From: Strongyloides papillosus
Taxonomy: Eukaryota; Nematoda; Chromadorea; Rhabditida; Strongyloididae
DNA: 64,000 nucleotides
Reading direction: 5' to 3'
Assembly (NCBI GenBank): GCA_005656395.1
Contig: SRSI01000078.1
Span: 2,356,001-2,420,000, forward strand
In this document: in pieces, positions 38,204-50,646 of the stretch
Numbering within the stretch: the first letter of the stretch is position 1
How the letters are laid out: each line of letters opens with the position of its first letter
The notes under the pieces: model-generated
What the model was told of the DNA's origin: nothing
Databases searched by the model: none
What the model saw: only the letters and a program-made list of their open reading frames with translations
Position numbers and translations under genes: made by a program

Positions 38204-39475
38204 TTAGGTTGTCCCGTGTAAAATGAGCGTTTTGTGATGCGTGTTTTTTCAAATGATTTGTTTATGTTTTAAAATAATAAAACAAACTGTTAGATTCTCC
38301 TGAATCTCCTCTACACGATGATATATATACCATTACCATGAGTTCTTTTTATTTTCGAATTTTTTCAAAAGCAAACTATGTTTCCAAACGTGATGTTCGT
38401 GCTATTATGCTTTATGAGTTCGAATGTGGCAGTAATGCCGCAAAGACAATTCAAGAAATCGATGAAACTTTGGGAGAAAATCTTGTCTCTCATTCTACTG
38501 TAAAAGATAGTTTAAAAAGTTCAAAGAAGTCAGTGAGGATCTCGAGAACGAAGGGTGTGGGAGACCTGAGACTATGATTGATAACGATGAATTATGAGAA
38601 GTTGTTGTAGTCAATCTACGTTCAACTGTTAGAAGACTTGCTGAAGACATAAATGTATCAAAATCAACAATTTTCCTTCACTTAAAGAGTATAGAAAAGA
38701 CGAGAAACATCGACAAATGGGTACCGCACGAATTAAACGAGTATCAAAAATTGTGTCGCTATGAAGTTTGTTCTTCTCTCATTTTGGGGAACAAAAATGA
38801 CCTATTTCTCAGATGTTTCATTACTTGTGATGAATAATGGATTTTCTACGACAATCGTAAAAGATCTGAACAATGGTTGGACAAGGATGAAGCTCCGAAA
38901 CTATTCTCTAAACCCAAAGTATCTCCAAAGAAGGTTATGATGACTGTTTTGTGGTCTCCTGTAGGAATTATTCATTATGAATTCATGAAACCTGATGAAA
39001 TTTTTACTTATGAATCCTATAGTCAACAAATTGAAAAAATGCACCCGAAATTATAGAAGAAAATGCCCACTGTATTCAACAGAAAATAACCAATTCTTCT
39101 TCATGATAACACAAGGCCGAATGTTTCAAAAACGACCCTCGAGAAATTAGGTGAATTAGAGTATGAAACTCTGTCTCACCCTGCATATCCACCTGACCTT
39201 GTTCTAACGAATTTTTACCTTTTTAAACATCTCGACAACTTCTTAACTAAGAAAACCTTCAGGAGAAATGAGGACACAAAAACTGTCTTTGAAGCTTCCA
39301 TTGAACATAGAACCCTATATTTTTATGCAAATGGAATAAATAAGCTTGTATCTCGTTGGCAACAGTGTGTAAATTCTAATGGTTCTTATTTCGAATAGAA
39401 ATATTTATTTTTAATAAGGTTATGCGCATTTAAAAATTAGGTTAAAAAACGGTCATTTTGAATGAGCCACCCTAA
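38204..39475 (+). mobile_element. mariner-type DNA transposon (inactive copy)
   Basis: A 1272-base element whose ends form imperfect terminal inverted repeats. The left end starts TTAGGTTGTCCCGTGTAAAA; the right end, read inward, starts TTAGGGTGGCTCATTCAAAA. About 23 of the first 30 bases match. The element is flanked on both sides by TA (38202-38203 and 39476-39477), the target duplication of the Tc1/mariner superfamily. Size, ends and internal transposase all agree with mariner. Its base composition is clearly richer in GC than the flanks, consistent with later arrival. Confidence 0.92.
38338..39398 (+). pseudogene. Broken mariner transposase (SETMAR-like)
   Basis: DNA transposase remnant of the mariner (D,D34D) family. 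The first frame (38338-38577) starts MSSFYFRIFSKANYVSKRDV, the N-terminal helix-turn-helix region. Near 38515 the match shifts frame. It then runs with stops at about 38595, 38835, 39054 and 39087 through DKWVPHELNEYQ, ITCDE, EQWLDKDEAPKLFSKPK, LLHDNTRPNVSKTTLEKLGE, HPAYPPDL and INKLVSRWQQCVNSNGSYFE. The first two catalytic Asp are visible (TCDE and HDN). The third position, 34 residues after the second, is Asn (LTNFYLF in place of a TDYHF-type motif). The copy is therefore dead three ways: stops, frameshift and a lost catalytic residue. Confidence 0.92.
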
Positions 39476-40961
39476 TATCTTACAATATTTGTGTATTGAT
39501 AAATAAAGAAACTGTTGTAAATGTGATTGATATACATCAATCTTATTGCAAGTATAAAATCATGTAGGAAAATATTACTTATCATAAGGCTTGTATCCGG
39601 ATCAGTGTAAGTAATCTTTTTCACATGTAATCAAATTTATTGTCTTTATTTTTAGCTTTTTTTGTCAATAAATATATAGTAAAAAAGGTCATGTATCGCA
39701 GAAACATATGTACTTATCTATATACATTTACTCTATAACACTTATCAGAATTTTACCACTAATAATGTTGAGAATTTAGAATATAAAAATCCTTTACTAG
39801 AAGTTTATGATGCTTTCATTATGGATCACTACTTTATATAAGCATAAATCTGTTGTGTCTAAATGAACCAGTATTAGATAGAGAAAATGACACATTTAGA
39901 TGTAAAATAAATTTTACGTGATAAAATAAAGTTATAAAAAAATGGAATTATTAACAATGGAACTTATGAAAAAATGATGCTGACAAAAAATTTTTTTGTC
40001 AATAGAAATTTTAATTTATAGCACTTACAAATATTTTTAAGTTGTCAAACAAATTTAATTAAAAAAATCCTATATCGTAACCATTTACTGGACTAAAGAT
40101 TTATCAGATGGCATTTTTTGTACAAATATGAGTACTGATTTTAAAAGTTAGTATCGTAAGAAAAACTTTGTTATGAAATATTAGATTAGTATATAACATA
40201 TATCGTTGTATTTCATTGTTTTAAACGAATTGTAATTTTTTCAAATTAGTATGCAAATGTTGTTTTTAATAAGTTTAGCATTGCATTGTTTTTACTTTAG
40301 AATTTTGAATTAATACCAAGTACCTAATTAAATAGTATAACTACCGCCCTCGACTAAAAAAATTCATTAATTAATAAATAAGGTCTTCATGGTCCAACTA
40401 AAAGTTAGAAAAAATTTGAAGCGTATAATGAAGATAATACAAGATGATCATTTATATGTTCAGTAATTTAGCGTATTTAAGTACACTTATAGTGGAAAAA
40501 TATGATAAAAATTTACTCATACACGGAACATGCAACTGAATTACTCTACTTAGAGAATGAGCTGATTCTCATTAGAATAGGTGTTTTGATGAAACGTTTT
40601 GAAAATCCCAAGAAACAAAAAAGATATAATTGAGTAATGTAATTCCAATTTTAATAAATTGCTTTTTAAGTTCATAACATCTTACATGTTTATAAATACG
40701 ATGATATGTCCAAATTTGGATCTAAACGAAAGCTGTTTTATGTCTGTAAAAATTTTTTATAAAGGTTTAGCAATTAAACAATTATATATATATATTAGCC
40801 TATCGTAAAAATTTTATTATCTATTAGCTCTAACTCAGTAATGTAATTATATTTACTTATATTAAAAATGGTTGAAAGTTATCAAGAGTATAAAATATTT
40901 TCTACTTTAAAGACGAAATCTGACAGAATCATCATAAATAATGTTGACAAGACTATGTATA
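39476..40961. other. Intergenic between two transposons
   Basis: AT-rich DNA; no gene or bounded repeat is recognised. Confidence 0.4.
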
Positions 40962-41206
40962 CAATAGTCCCCCCGTATCCGCGGTAGATTGGTTCCTGAG
41001 ACTACCGCGGATAATAGCGAACCGCAGTTAGTAGGGAACTATAGTATACTCTATTTATTTCCGTGCTAAGAACACTTAATTTTAATTATAAATAAAGTAA
41101 TAATATTAGACATTTAAATTATAAAAATATATTCCCAAACAATCAAGATGTCAAAACAATGCGACATTCCTTTTAAAATCCCATAAGACGTAATTGCACA
41201 TACAAT

Positions 41207-41772
41207 TATACATGGGCGGGTCGGTAAATTTTTCCACCCGGGGTCGGTCGGTTTAGGGTCACTTTTTAAAATCGACCCGTTAAACAAGTAACATATTTCC
41301 CTGCAAAAAACATAATTTTATTATAATTAAAGAAAATTTTCTATTAATAAAAATATTACAATATATAAATTATAAATGACCCCTTAAAACTAATAAATTG
41401 TTCAAATTCATAGTAGTTAAATTAGTTCGTCGACAATTTCTAATATATAATAGTGTTGAACTCTCAGATTTGATGTTAGTTGACTTTATTATTCTTAATT
41501 TTTGATAATTGACTATGTAAACTAGGTGCTGATAACTTTACTGAACTCCAAAAATGGCCAATATTAATTTCAGAACAAATATTTTTAATATGGTAGAGAT
41601 AATTATTATTTCACTAACAGATTAATTTTCCAAAGTTGTCAGTGAATAGTATAAAACCGACTCTAAAATTTTTGTAATTTTGCATCGACCCTAAAATTTG
41701 GAGTCGACACTTAAAAATTGGTCAGGGGCCGACCCATTTTCAAGGGTCGATCAGGGTCGGATCCCATGTCTA
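41207..41772. mobile_element. Nested terminal-inverted-repeat element (hAT-like MITE?)
   Basis: About 566 bases bounded by inverted ends: left TATACATGGGCGGGTCGG, right (read inward) TAGACATGGGATCCGACCC, each followed by several GGTCG and CGACCC blocks. The interior is AT-rich and non-coding, so it is non-autonomous. It interrupts the transposase remnant of the surrounding element just after the residues KVENR. The TAGACATGGG-type tip resembles hAT-superfamily ends, but no 8-base target duplication could be matched, so the superfamily and the exact end bases are uncertain. Confidence 0.6.
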
Positions 41773-42017
41773 TTCTCAACTTTGACTAGTGTCTTGTCAC
41801 GCACCGTAGAAGCTACTCTTGCGGTATCTGATGCAGTTGAGAAACTTGATCGAATTCTGTCTTTATTTTTTAAAACTTCACGTATTGAGGATTCATTTTT
41901 ATTGTATATTCTGGCAACCACGGAAACTGACTTCTTCTCTACTTCAACCATGTTAATAATTTTTATTTTTTCACCAATGCTAAGTACATTTCTTGTTTTT
42001 TTTAATTTTGGAGCTAT
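41773..42017 (-). pseudogene. Tigger/CENP-B-type transposase N-terminal fragment
   Basis: On the minus strand a frame reads IAPKLKKTRNVLSIGEKIKI, then INMVEVEKKSVSVVARIYNK, then KNKDRIRSSFSTASDTARVA, ending KVENR. This is the DNA-binding helix-turn-helix region of Tigger/CENP-B transposases. The expected start codon before APK is ATA, not ATG, and the frame is broken at 41772 by the nested element. The catalytic DDE part is not found on the far side. Non-functional. Confidence 0.7.
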
Positions 42018-42417
42018 TTTTATTCAATTAAGAAAGATTTATCCAACAAAACAATGTTTCTTCAGAAAAAATATGTAAAATCTTTATTTTACATAACCCC
42101 TACAATAAAACTATCAGTGATGATTAAAAAGATATGTCAGTTTAACTTAAAATTATATAAAATGATTTCTTTTTAATGCACTAACCATATATATTGGTTA
42201 TTTTCATCACTTTTTAAACTGATTATCATTTTACCAACAAAATTTTATTTCTTTAGTTTAACTTTAAAAGATAAGAAATAAAGTAAAATACAACAATTCA
42301 CTTTTAAATAATTAAAATTAAAAAGTAAAAAAAGTAGCACGTACCCCTCCCTGTTATAACTTTTTATAAATTTTCAAACCGTGGATAACTGAAACCGCAG
42401 ATACGGGGGAACTACTA

Positions 42418-45400
42418 TATTACATTTTTCATAGAAATTTAGAACACTTTAAAATTCTAATTTGAGAATGTATAAAAACTTAATGACAAAACGTGTAAAT
42501 TTATAATAATAATTGCTGATAGGACATTCTTGGTCAAGAAATTAAATTGAAAGAAAAAGTTTTCTATTTCTGGAAAAGAAACTAAAAAAGGACATTTTAA
42601 TTATTAAAACCAGGAAGTATTCAAAATAAATATAATATACATTTTATGAATATTAGATTTACAATTTTTAATATCCTTGTTTATATTAGCTATTAAATAT
42701 ATTCCAATTTTTTAGAACAATATATTTTTGTTATATAGTACTTTGTTTAAATTCTAGAACCTTATTTGCTAATGAATTGATGGCAATTAATAAATGAACC
42801 TATAATAAGAAAAAAAGCTACTAAAATACCTGATGCTTCATAAAGGTCTCAGTGGTAAACGTGTTTGGGTGTTACTATATTTTAATGACTTATAACTAAA
42901 AAAATGATAAGTTAACATGAGTAACTCAATGCACGTACACTGTTTTTTCTTTTTTGATCGCTCTTAATTAATTTTAACAAAACGTGTAGTTTTTTTAGGG
43001 TACTGATGTGTACGAAATTTTACTATATCACCGAGAATGTCGTTGGACACACGATACAAAATAAAAGGAAAAATTATATAATTCGATACTCATACTTGGG
43101 ATATGGAAAACACATTTGGAAAAAAATATCACTTATAACATGTTATACATTACACGCGTAATGTATCAAACTTAAATGTAATCAAAATTAGAATTATATA
43201 AATAGGATTGTTTCAATAAAATAGTCATACTAAACCCAAGTGGAGTTGGAGTAAGTGGCCCTTTTTTATAATTTTTTATTGTATATTTTTTAGTTTTAGA
43301 ATTTACAAATAAATTTACTTGAAATTGTTTAGTAATTTATATTATAACAATATAAAGATATGCTCAAATATGATAAATAAATAATTGTATATAATTATTT
43401 TTTAAATATTTTGAAAACATGCTTATGGTAAATAAATCCCTGACCATATAATTGTCATAATAAATTCATAAGATAGTCAAAACAATACAATTATAAAATA
43501 ATAATTCTACACTACAAGCGTTATGATAAATTATATAACTAAAATTTAAGGAATTTGTCATGATCTTATAATAATTCTTAAAAATATCAATATATTTTGA
43601 GTTGTTTTTTAAAAAAAATATATTTTTTTATAACTTTATTCATGTCTTAATTTCTGCATTTAATAATTTCAAATTATTGGTAAATACTAAAAACTTTTGT
43701 CTACATCATCAAATAGTAAAAGTTATGAAACACCGCCAACTTCATATTAAAATGCTACAAGTTATTCTATCATTCAATAAATACAATATCTATTTAATTA
43801 ATATTTTTTTTTATTATTTTACCATCAAATAAAATTTTTGTGGAAAAAATCAATATACTAAAAATTTTTATCTCTAAAATAAAAAAGAAGCAAGCAATCT
43901 AATTAAATTTGATTATCCATTTGCTTAACCTTTTATCATAACAGTTCTTTTTAATTTCCTACAATTATTTACCACTTTAGTTGACATGAAGCTAAAATTT
44001 TAATCTTATAATTATTTTTTCTCTACTATTACCACTTATGTCAATTTTTCCTTATCTATACAATATATATATCAACTGACTTATTATTTGATGCATTTTA
44101 TTTTCGAAAATCTGATAATTTCCCAGTCTTAGCATTTTTAAGATGAAATATATATATCTTTCATTTTCTATCATTTTTTATTTTTTTTATTTTATCTATA
44201 AGATTTGATTCTTAAAAAAGTACCATATATAGTTGGTATTCTTGTTTTAATCTAGAAAAGTATTTTGTTTTGTCGTATTGTTCACTTTTGTTGCTGCAAG
44301 ATAAAAATGATTATTATCAAATTAAATAATTTTTTTCTAAAATATTAAATGATAATGCAAGAGTAACTCTATTAGTGTACATTTTTTTGAAAGATTTTTT
44401 TCTAATTTTTTTAACTTGAATAAAGTATTTTTCATATTTGCTTTTCTTAAATATTCTTTGTAATAATAAAATTTCAATGTATACCTTTAAGCCAAATATT
44501 ATTATCAATTTTTTACTATGGAATTATGTAAAATCTTTGTTTATTTTCTAAATAGCTACAGATAAACTGATGCTTAATGGTTTATCAATAAATATCCAAA
44601 TTATTTATATTCATTTTGGATATACATCAGACTATATTATTTTAATAATATTTGGTTTATAAGCCCAAAAATGTCTTGATAATTGATAAATATTTAATTT
44701 TCATTAGCTTATAATATTTTCCACTTGAATAAAAATAATTTCTCTTTTAAAGTTAAACTACTTTTTCACTATGGAACTACAAATCATTAAATAAGTAAAA
44801 AAATATTGATATTTCATTGAAATTAACTATCAACCTTTTCTGAAAGCTTTGAGACAAATTTATGCTTCTTAACACATGCCATTCTTACTAGTATCTTTCG
44901 TTTTTATCATTAAATATCAATGTTTTTAATATATTTAAATTTTGTCTGATTCTTTCACCTATATTCTCCTACTTTAATTTCCGATTGTCTATCAAACAAT
45001 ATTAACACAACAGTAATATTTCTATACTTTAAACTTTTAAAGAAGTCAATGTATTATAGACTTTTTTCTGTATATTGTAAAATGCCATATCATAATCAAA
45101 AAAAACTTTTATTTTTAGAATTCTTAAGTTTCATTTTCCAATATGAAAAATGAAAACAGAAAAAAGTTATTAATTTAAAATTTATTAAATTTTTTTTTTG
45201 TAAATAGCCAAAAATAAAAGTTATCCAATAAAACGTATTTTAAATATTGCAAAATTTTTTTTTGCAATTATGAAAATACCATAATTATTCATTTAATCAC
45301 TATTAGAATTTTTAATTCTTTTACTCTTAAAATAATGTTAATAACATTTAAATAGTTATAAATTTTGATTCACAAGGGAAATAAACTTATATCTAAAAGA

Positions 45401-46784
45401 TTATATAGATTATACAAAATTTATGCAAATTAATATTTTTTAATAAAAATTGATATAAAGACTTAATTTTCAATCCTTATAGAGTAGTTGTTCATAATAT
45501 ACATTAATTGTTATTTATATTTTTATTTTAATAACATTTGTGTAACTAGAATTTAACAATTTTTCAGTGGCGGATATTTAGTAATTTAGTAATGAAGATA
45601 TGTTAAGAAACCTTTTATTAAAGTATAGACTAAAAATAAAAAAAATGTACAAGGTATGATTTAAAATGAAAAGGAGTTATTTGAAGAATGATTCTGTGAC
45701 GTATTTAATCTCTAGTATGACGATACCAATGTTTATCTTTCCTTTTATCTGTTTATTTTTTTATTTTTATAAATCTGAGATAATTTTAAATGGTGCTAAA
45801 ATTTCTATTTATTTGAAGTTCTCTTATCATTTAATTAATACTCAATTATTTTTATAATTTTTACACCTTTTCAATCTTTCCTTTATTCCAATTTATAATT
45901 ATATTTCAATCAAAGTTTATATTTTAAATTTTATACTATAAAATATTAATGTCTTCTTTATTTATATAAAAATATGATGAGATATTTATACTATAATACC
46001 AAAGATTGTATTTATTATGAATTCATAGATATAAGCTTTTTATTAATTTCAATTTACATAATGTAAGAAAGCATTGAGGGAGAGATAAAAAAAATTTGTT
46101 TAGGTACATAGACAACCTATTGAATAATCGAATTATTAAAATATATATACTTTATTTAATGTATATGTTACTGTAGTAGTTTATCAAATATGATAGAAAT
46201 GTTTTGTTAAAAGTCTTATTATGTGCTCATTACAACTAGATATTATTATTACTTCTGAATAAAAATACCTTTTATAATAATATATTTTGTTTTTATAAAA
46301 TATTTACATAATGAGTCTTCTTTGGTGGTTTCATTGATCATCATCCATTAACATTGTTAGGAAATGAGTAAAAAAAGGATTTTACATTTTATTAATGATA
46401 AAATTATCAATTAATTACATACTTACTTCCTTATGCTTTTATATATAAGAAGATACCTAGTACTTCTTGAATATCGTATTTATTAAAATGTTGTTTTGAT
46501 GATGAAGATTAGAATTCATTTTTTGCACTTTTTTTGTTACTCATCTAAAAAGCAAAACATTTTATAGTATATTTTTTACGTCATAAAAATACTATCGATA
46601 TCTATATTAAACTAAATTTTTAAATGCCTTATTTTCTATAATTATCATCCATATTAATATTACGCTAACATTTATAGTAGATTGACGTCTATGCAAGCAC
46701 CTTCTAATATCTTTATTTTTATACATTCTCATAATTTCAATTTATTTATTTTTCAAAATTTCTATTTTATTATTGTCAATTCAA
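42418..46784. other. 4.4-kb gene-poor AT-rich region
   Basis: No gene is supported. A 63-codon frame at 45666-45857 and a 76-codon frame at 43602-43832 are low-complexity and lack splice or signal context. One short palindrome stands out at 43146-43165. Confidence 0.45.
43146..43165. repeat. Short palindrome with CG-containing centre
   Basis: tacattacacgcgtaatgta forms 8-base inverted arms (tacattac / gtaatgta) around acgc. It is one of few CG-bearing sites in a very AT-rich region. It could be a dimer-binding site; there is no further evidence. Confidence 0.3.
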
Positions 46785-48560
46785 ATGGGGTGTTCAGTTA
46801 GTATACCTTGCAGTTGTGCTATTATAACATCAAAATTTAAAAAAAAAAGTAATGAAACAAAAAAAGTTGGTATAACTAATGGCGCTGTTGAAGAGTCTGA
46901 TACTGATAGTATTAATAATAGTAAAATAGATTTATGTTTAGTAACACCACCTGAAGTAAAAGTTGAAATTGGAAGTGGAATAAGAAAAGATGCCACTGAA
47001 AATCAAAGTATAGTTTTTATTTTTGGTGAGTTTTATGATTAGAAATATAGCTTTATTAAGCACATATTATAAATAGGTGGACCAGGAAGTTACAAAGGAT
47101 TATTAACACAAGAATTAGGAACTGAATTCGAATTTACAACAATTAATATTGAAGATATTGTTTTTAATTATTTGCCAAACAAAGTTGCAAGCACAGTAAA
47201 TTCAATTGTTGAAATTCAACAATTATTAAAGCGTGACAAAGGAATTCTTACACTAGATTGGCTATTTAGTATGATATCAACAAAATTAGCAACCTCAACA
47301 TCTCAAAGATTTTTAATAGATATTGTACCAGAACTATCAATTATACTAAAGACAGATGCCTTTAAAGAAGCAGATATAGAGAATTCATTAAGAAATTTTG
47401 AAAGAAGGCATTCAGTGTTATTTGTTTTAAATATTCAAATAGAAAATGAAAAACTTCTATTGGAGGGTAAAAAAACAGCAAAAAAGAGTGATGAAATTGA
47501 TGGAAAAGAGTTATCACCAGAATTGAGCGCTTTTTTAAAGGGTGTAGATGAGGCTGATAAAGGATTACTAGAAAAAAGAATAGATGCTTTTCATCAGACT
47601 TCTGAACCATTTATTGAATATTTTCGTAAAACTAAACGTGTTATTGATATTGATATTAAAGTTCCAAATAATCCAAAAGTTATACTTAAAGTAAAAAATA
47701 TTTTTTGTGATTTTGGTTTGGCTAATAATTCTGACCAATCGACGAGAGTTGTCTTATTTATGAAAGGTATTTTTAAAAATATTTGACTAATTAATAATAT
47801 TTTTTTTGTAGATGAAAATCAATTCATGAATATCGACTTAGAATATTATAAATTGACCAAAATAAGGTTATCAGAAGTCTGTCCAGACAGAAATGGCCCA
47901 TTGGTAAAAAAATTTTTATCTATTTCTTTAGTATTAAAAAAAATTTGTTTTTTATAGAGTGCGCAAATAAGAAGCGTTAAAAGATATATTTTAAATTCGG
48001 GATCTGTCAATGAAAATTATCTTGTTGTTTTAGATACCATGAATAATACAGATTATGCCGTACGTCTATAAATACATAATTTCAGTAATTTTTTTTATAT
48101 TTATTTTTAGTTAGTAAAACGAGTTAACTTTTTTGAACAAAAAACAACATATTTGGATTATTTTATACAGAATAGAAAAAGTGGATCAAAACCAAAAAGA
48201 AGAAATAGAATACCATTAAGATGTCTATCCAGTCCAGATGGAGAGATATGTTTATTTCCATTAAATTTTCCACAAAAAATTTGCAAAAAAATAACATTGA
48301 TATTTAATGAAAAATTAAGTAAAGCTGAGGATAATGAAATTATTTGTAGTGGAGAATCAAGTCCTAGTTTCTGTAACTCATCAACAACAATACTATATAG
48401 AACAGGAAGAGACAAAAGTTTTACAGCAAATAAGACAAATAATGGATCGCGATTATTGGGAGTTCCAATGTATCAAGGAATTTATTCTGCTAATGGAAGG
48501 CAAAGGAGACGAATATCAAATACCATTAGTATGAGCATAGAAAAACAGGATGAACGGTGA
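46785..48560 (+). CDS. Adenylate-kinase-like P-loop protein with predicted N-acylation
   Basis: Exons 46785-47025, 47077-47766, 47812-47903, 47958-48059 and 48111-48560 give 524 residues. Start MGCSVSIPCSCAIITSKFKK: Gly2 followed by Cys3 and Ser6 is a typical myristoylation plus palmitoylation site, so membrane attachment is likely. The adenylate-kinase-like core starts near residue 77 (VFIFGGPGSYKGLLTQELGT). The P-loop is GGPGSYKG rather than GGPGSGKG; the Lys is kept but the preceding Gly is Tyr. Later blocks follow the kinase order (FLIDIVPELS in place of FLIDGYPR; SVLFVLNIQIENEKLL; EKRIDAFHQTSEPFIEYF). The residues normally giving TTGDLLR read TTINIEDIV, and the Arg of the DGYPR motif is absent. 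Reduced or no kinase activity is therefore inferred. A 200-residue C-terminal region (KRYILNSGSVNENYLVVLDT onward) of unknown fold follows, ending in a basic, Ser-rich tail. Confidence 0.78.
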
Positions 48561-48955
48561 TTAAATGAGCCATTTTCTATTTCCTCCTTCTACTAATGTT
48601 TTTAATGACTTATTAAAATTATTATAAATACATATATGTATACAAATATAAAAAATGACGTTGAAAGGTTATTAAATGCTTCAGTGTTTTTAAAATATTT
48701 AAAAATTTCGGAAAAATTTTATTATATAACCACTACTATGATAAAATAAACATGCTTATAAAAAGTGTTGCGAAGTAGAAGACATCTTTGTCAGCTTTAA
48801 AGCATGCTTATAATTAGTAATTCAAAATATAAATAAATATACGAATAACATCTGCTACTTCTTTGTACAATATTAGAAGTCTTGAAATGCTAATTAATGC
48901 ATTTTTATACTAAAATATATAAAAAGAAACTCTTTAAGAATATTGATGTAAATAT
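48561..48955. other. Convergent 3' region
   Basis: AT-rich spacer between the kinase-like gene and Sec62. No gene is seen. Confidence 0.45.
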
Positions 48956-49938
48956 TTAATTTTTTTCTTCAACCATAACATATCCTTCATCTTTACTTGA
49001 TGTTGTTTTTTGCCCATCACTATCTTTGTCATCCTTTTCTATATCCTCTGTTTCAGAACCCTCATCATCACTATTTTTTTCTTTTTTCTTATTTTTTTGA
49101 CTTTTATAATCTGGACCACGATATTCATAAGTATAAAATGGTACAAAAGATTCAAAGAAACCGCAATCTTCAGTAAGATTTGGGAGTATCCATAAATGAT
49201 GTCTTCCTAAGGTAAGTACAAAAATAAGGACAAATAATAGTGAACGAGCAGCAGCAACTGCCATAAGCAAACCAATAAAACCAACAGCAGTCATTGCAAT
49301 ATAATATACAACTGTACGAAGCCATTCTGGCCATAATGGTAGAAGACATAAAGCAACAGTTCCGACTAACAGGCCAATTCCAATTAATTGCTTGAAAAGT
49401 GGAGTTGGATTGTATGTCCAAACATAAGTTTCTTTACCATCAATAAATGATTGATGTTGGTGAACAGTTAATTTAACCTTTTTTTTATCCTTCTTCTTAC
49501 TCTCCTCTTCACCATTATTTTCATTACTCTCTTTGGTACTTTTTTTTGTTTTATCCTTTTTTCTCAAAACAGTTTTCACGACTTTAAAAAATAAACCTCT
49601 TTCCATTAGTGTTTGAATGTAAGCAGCAGCCTCCTCTCTATCATTAAACATTGGTGTTTTAGATTTACATCCATACTTATCAGATTCATATAATGTTGTG
49701 ACAGCCTTCTCACCAGTAAAATAATCAACCTCATTTTGATTGAATATTGTTTTCTTACAAGGTGTATTGAATCTTATAAATTTAGCAATAGCCTCTTCCT
49801 CCTTTGACATATTAATACTTTCCATTTGTTCATTTTCATGTGAATGTCCATGTTTCTATAATAACATAAATAAATTAATCATATAGTAAAATATAATAAT
49901 TATATAGATCTTACATTACCACAACAAGCTTTTCCCAT
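48956..49938 (-). CDS. sec-62: Sec62, ER translocation channel component
   Basis: Works with Sec61/Sec63 in post-translational import of proteins into the ER, and in ER-phagy in mammals. Exons on the minus strand: 49938-49915 (8 codons) and 49855-48956; 307 residues. The N-terminal cytosolic domain includes EEAIAKFIRFNTPCKKTIFN, DYFTGEKAVTTLYESDKYGC and AAAYIQTLMERGLFFKVVKT. A Lys/Glu-rich linker follows, then HQHQSFIDGKETYVWTYNPT. Two membrane segments follow: LIGIGLLVGTVALCLLPLW, then from VVYYIAMTAVGFIGLLMAVA through RSLLFVLIFVLTLG. After RHHLWILPNLTEDCGFFESF the tail is acidic/basic (KNKKKEKNSDDEGSETEDIE). The tiny first exon encodes MGKACCGN, an unusual Cys-pair start that fits N-myristoylation; a start at the internal MESINMSKEEE would drop it. 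Confidence 0.95.
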
Positions 49939-50646
49939 ATTTATTTTAAATTAAAAAATTTTCTAAAAATATAATTAAATTAAAAAAATTCCTATCAGAA
50001 AGAGACAGAAAAAAATAACATTACAAAATGATGTCGCGTGCAACATTTAGTGTTGTAAATGTATAAACGTGTTCAATATATCAGGGGAGCGTGTTAGGAT
50101 TAACGGTGTATTTTTTGAATAACAAATCACTTAAATATGCATTTTATATTGTTATTATATGTTAATTACACTAATTTTTTTGACTAATAAAAATGAAATT
50201 TATTATAAATTACTAAATATTTAAATTCCAATGATATTATAAAATATAAGATTTTTAAAATTTGATTGTTATAGTAGAATATTTAGGTAGTTGTAAAAAC
50301 AAAGTTCCAATTAATATGGTTTAACATCATAATAAGAAAAAATAGATTAATCATTTTTGGAATATTTAACAATTGTGGTTTAGGAATATCGAGTTTTAAA
50401 ATAAGTATCTTATTGAATAAATAAAAAATATTATGACGAATTTATTTTTATCCTAGATGGAACATGCAAAATATTTAGTATATAACAAAACGTAATGTTT
50501 AAGCACGTGTTATCAATTTATTTTTTTAATATCAAATTAAATACATATTTATTTATAAAATATTTATATTAAATATTGATTTATAACATTTTAACATAAA
50601 AGTAGTAAATAAAAAAAGTGGAGAAAATTTTTACTGGTTTTTATCA
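49939..50646. other. Intergenic, upstream of sec-62
   Basis: AT-rich with one less AT-rich patch at about 50030-50110 (atgatgtcgcgtgcaacat; tcaggggagcgtgttagg) within 170 bases of the sec-62 ATG, plausibly its promoter. No gene is seen. Confidence 0.4.

Larger units (their letters stand above)
40962..42417 (-). mobile_element. pogo/Tigger-like DNA transposon remnant, interrupted by another element
   Basis: Outer inverted repeats: the left end starts CAATAGTCCCCCCGTATCCG; the right end, read inward, starts TAGTAGTTCCCCCGTATCTG. Both continue into a GCGG tract (left CCGCGG, right CTGCGG). TA flanks each end (40960-40961 and 42418-42419). Such C-rich ends with TA sites are typical of pogo/Tigger elements. 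Inside is a minus-strand remnant of a CENP-B/Tigger-type transposase N-terminus (41773-42017). Most of the transposase is missing. About 566 bases of the length come from a second inverted-repeat element (about 41207-41772) sitting in it. Confidence 0.8.

Noticed and set aside
41698..42078. 126-codon plus-strand frame in the Tigger region
   Set aside because: It spans the boundary of the nested repeat and lies antisense to the recognisable transposase fragment; no coding signs of its own.
43602..43832. 76-codon Lys/Asn/Phe-rich frame
   Set aside because: Composition is what AT-rich non-coding DNA yields by chance; no supporting context.
45666..45857. 63-codon hydrophobic frame in the gene-poor region
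   Set aside because: Low-complexity AT-rich translation, no splice acceptor near the ATG, no homology.
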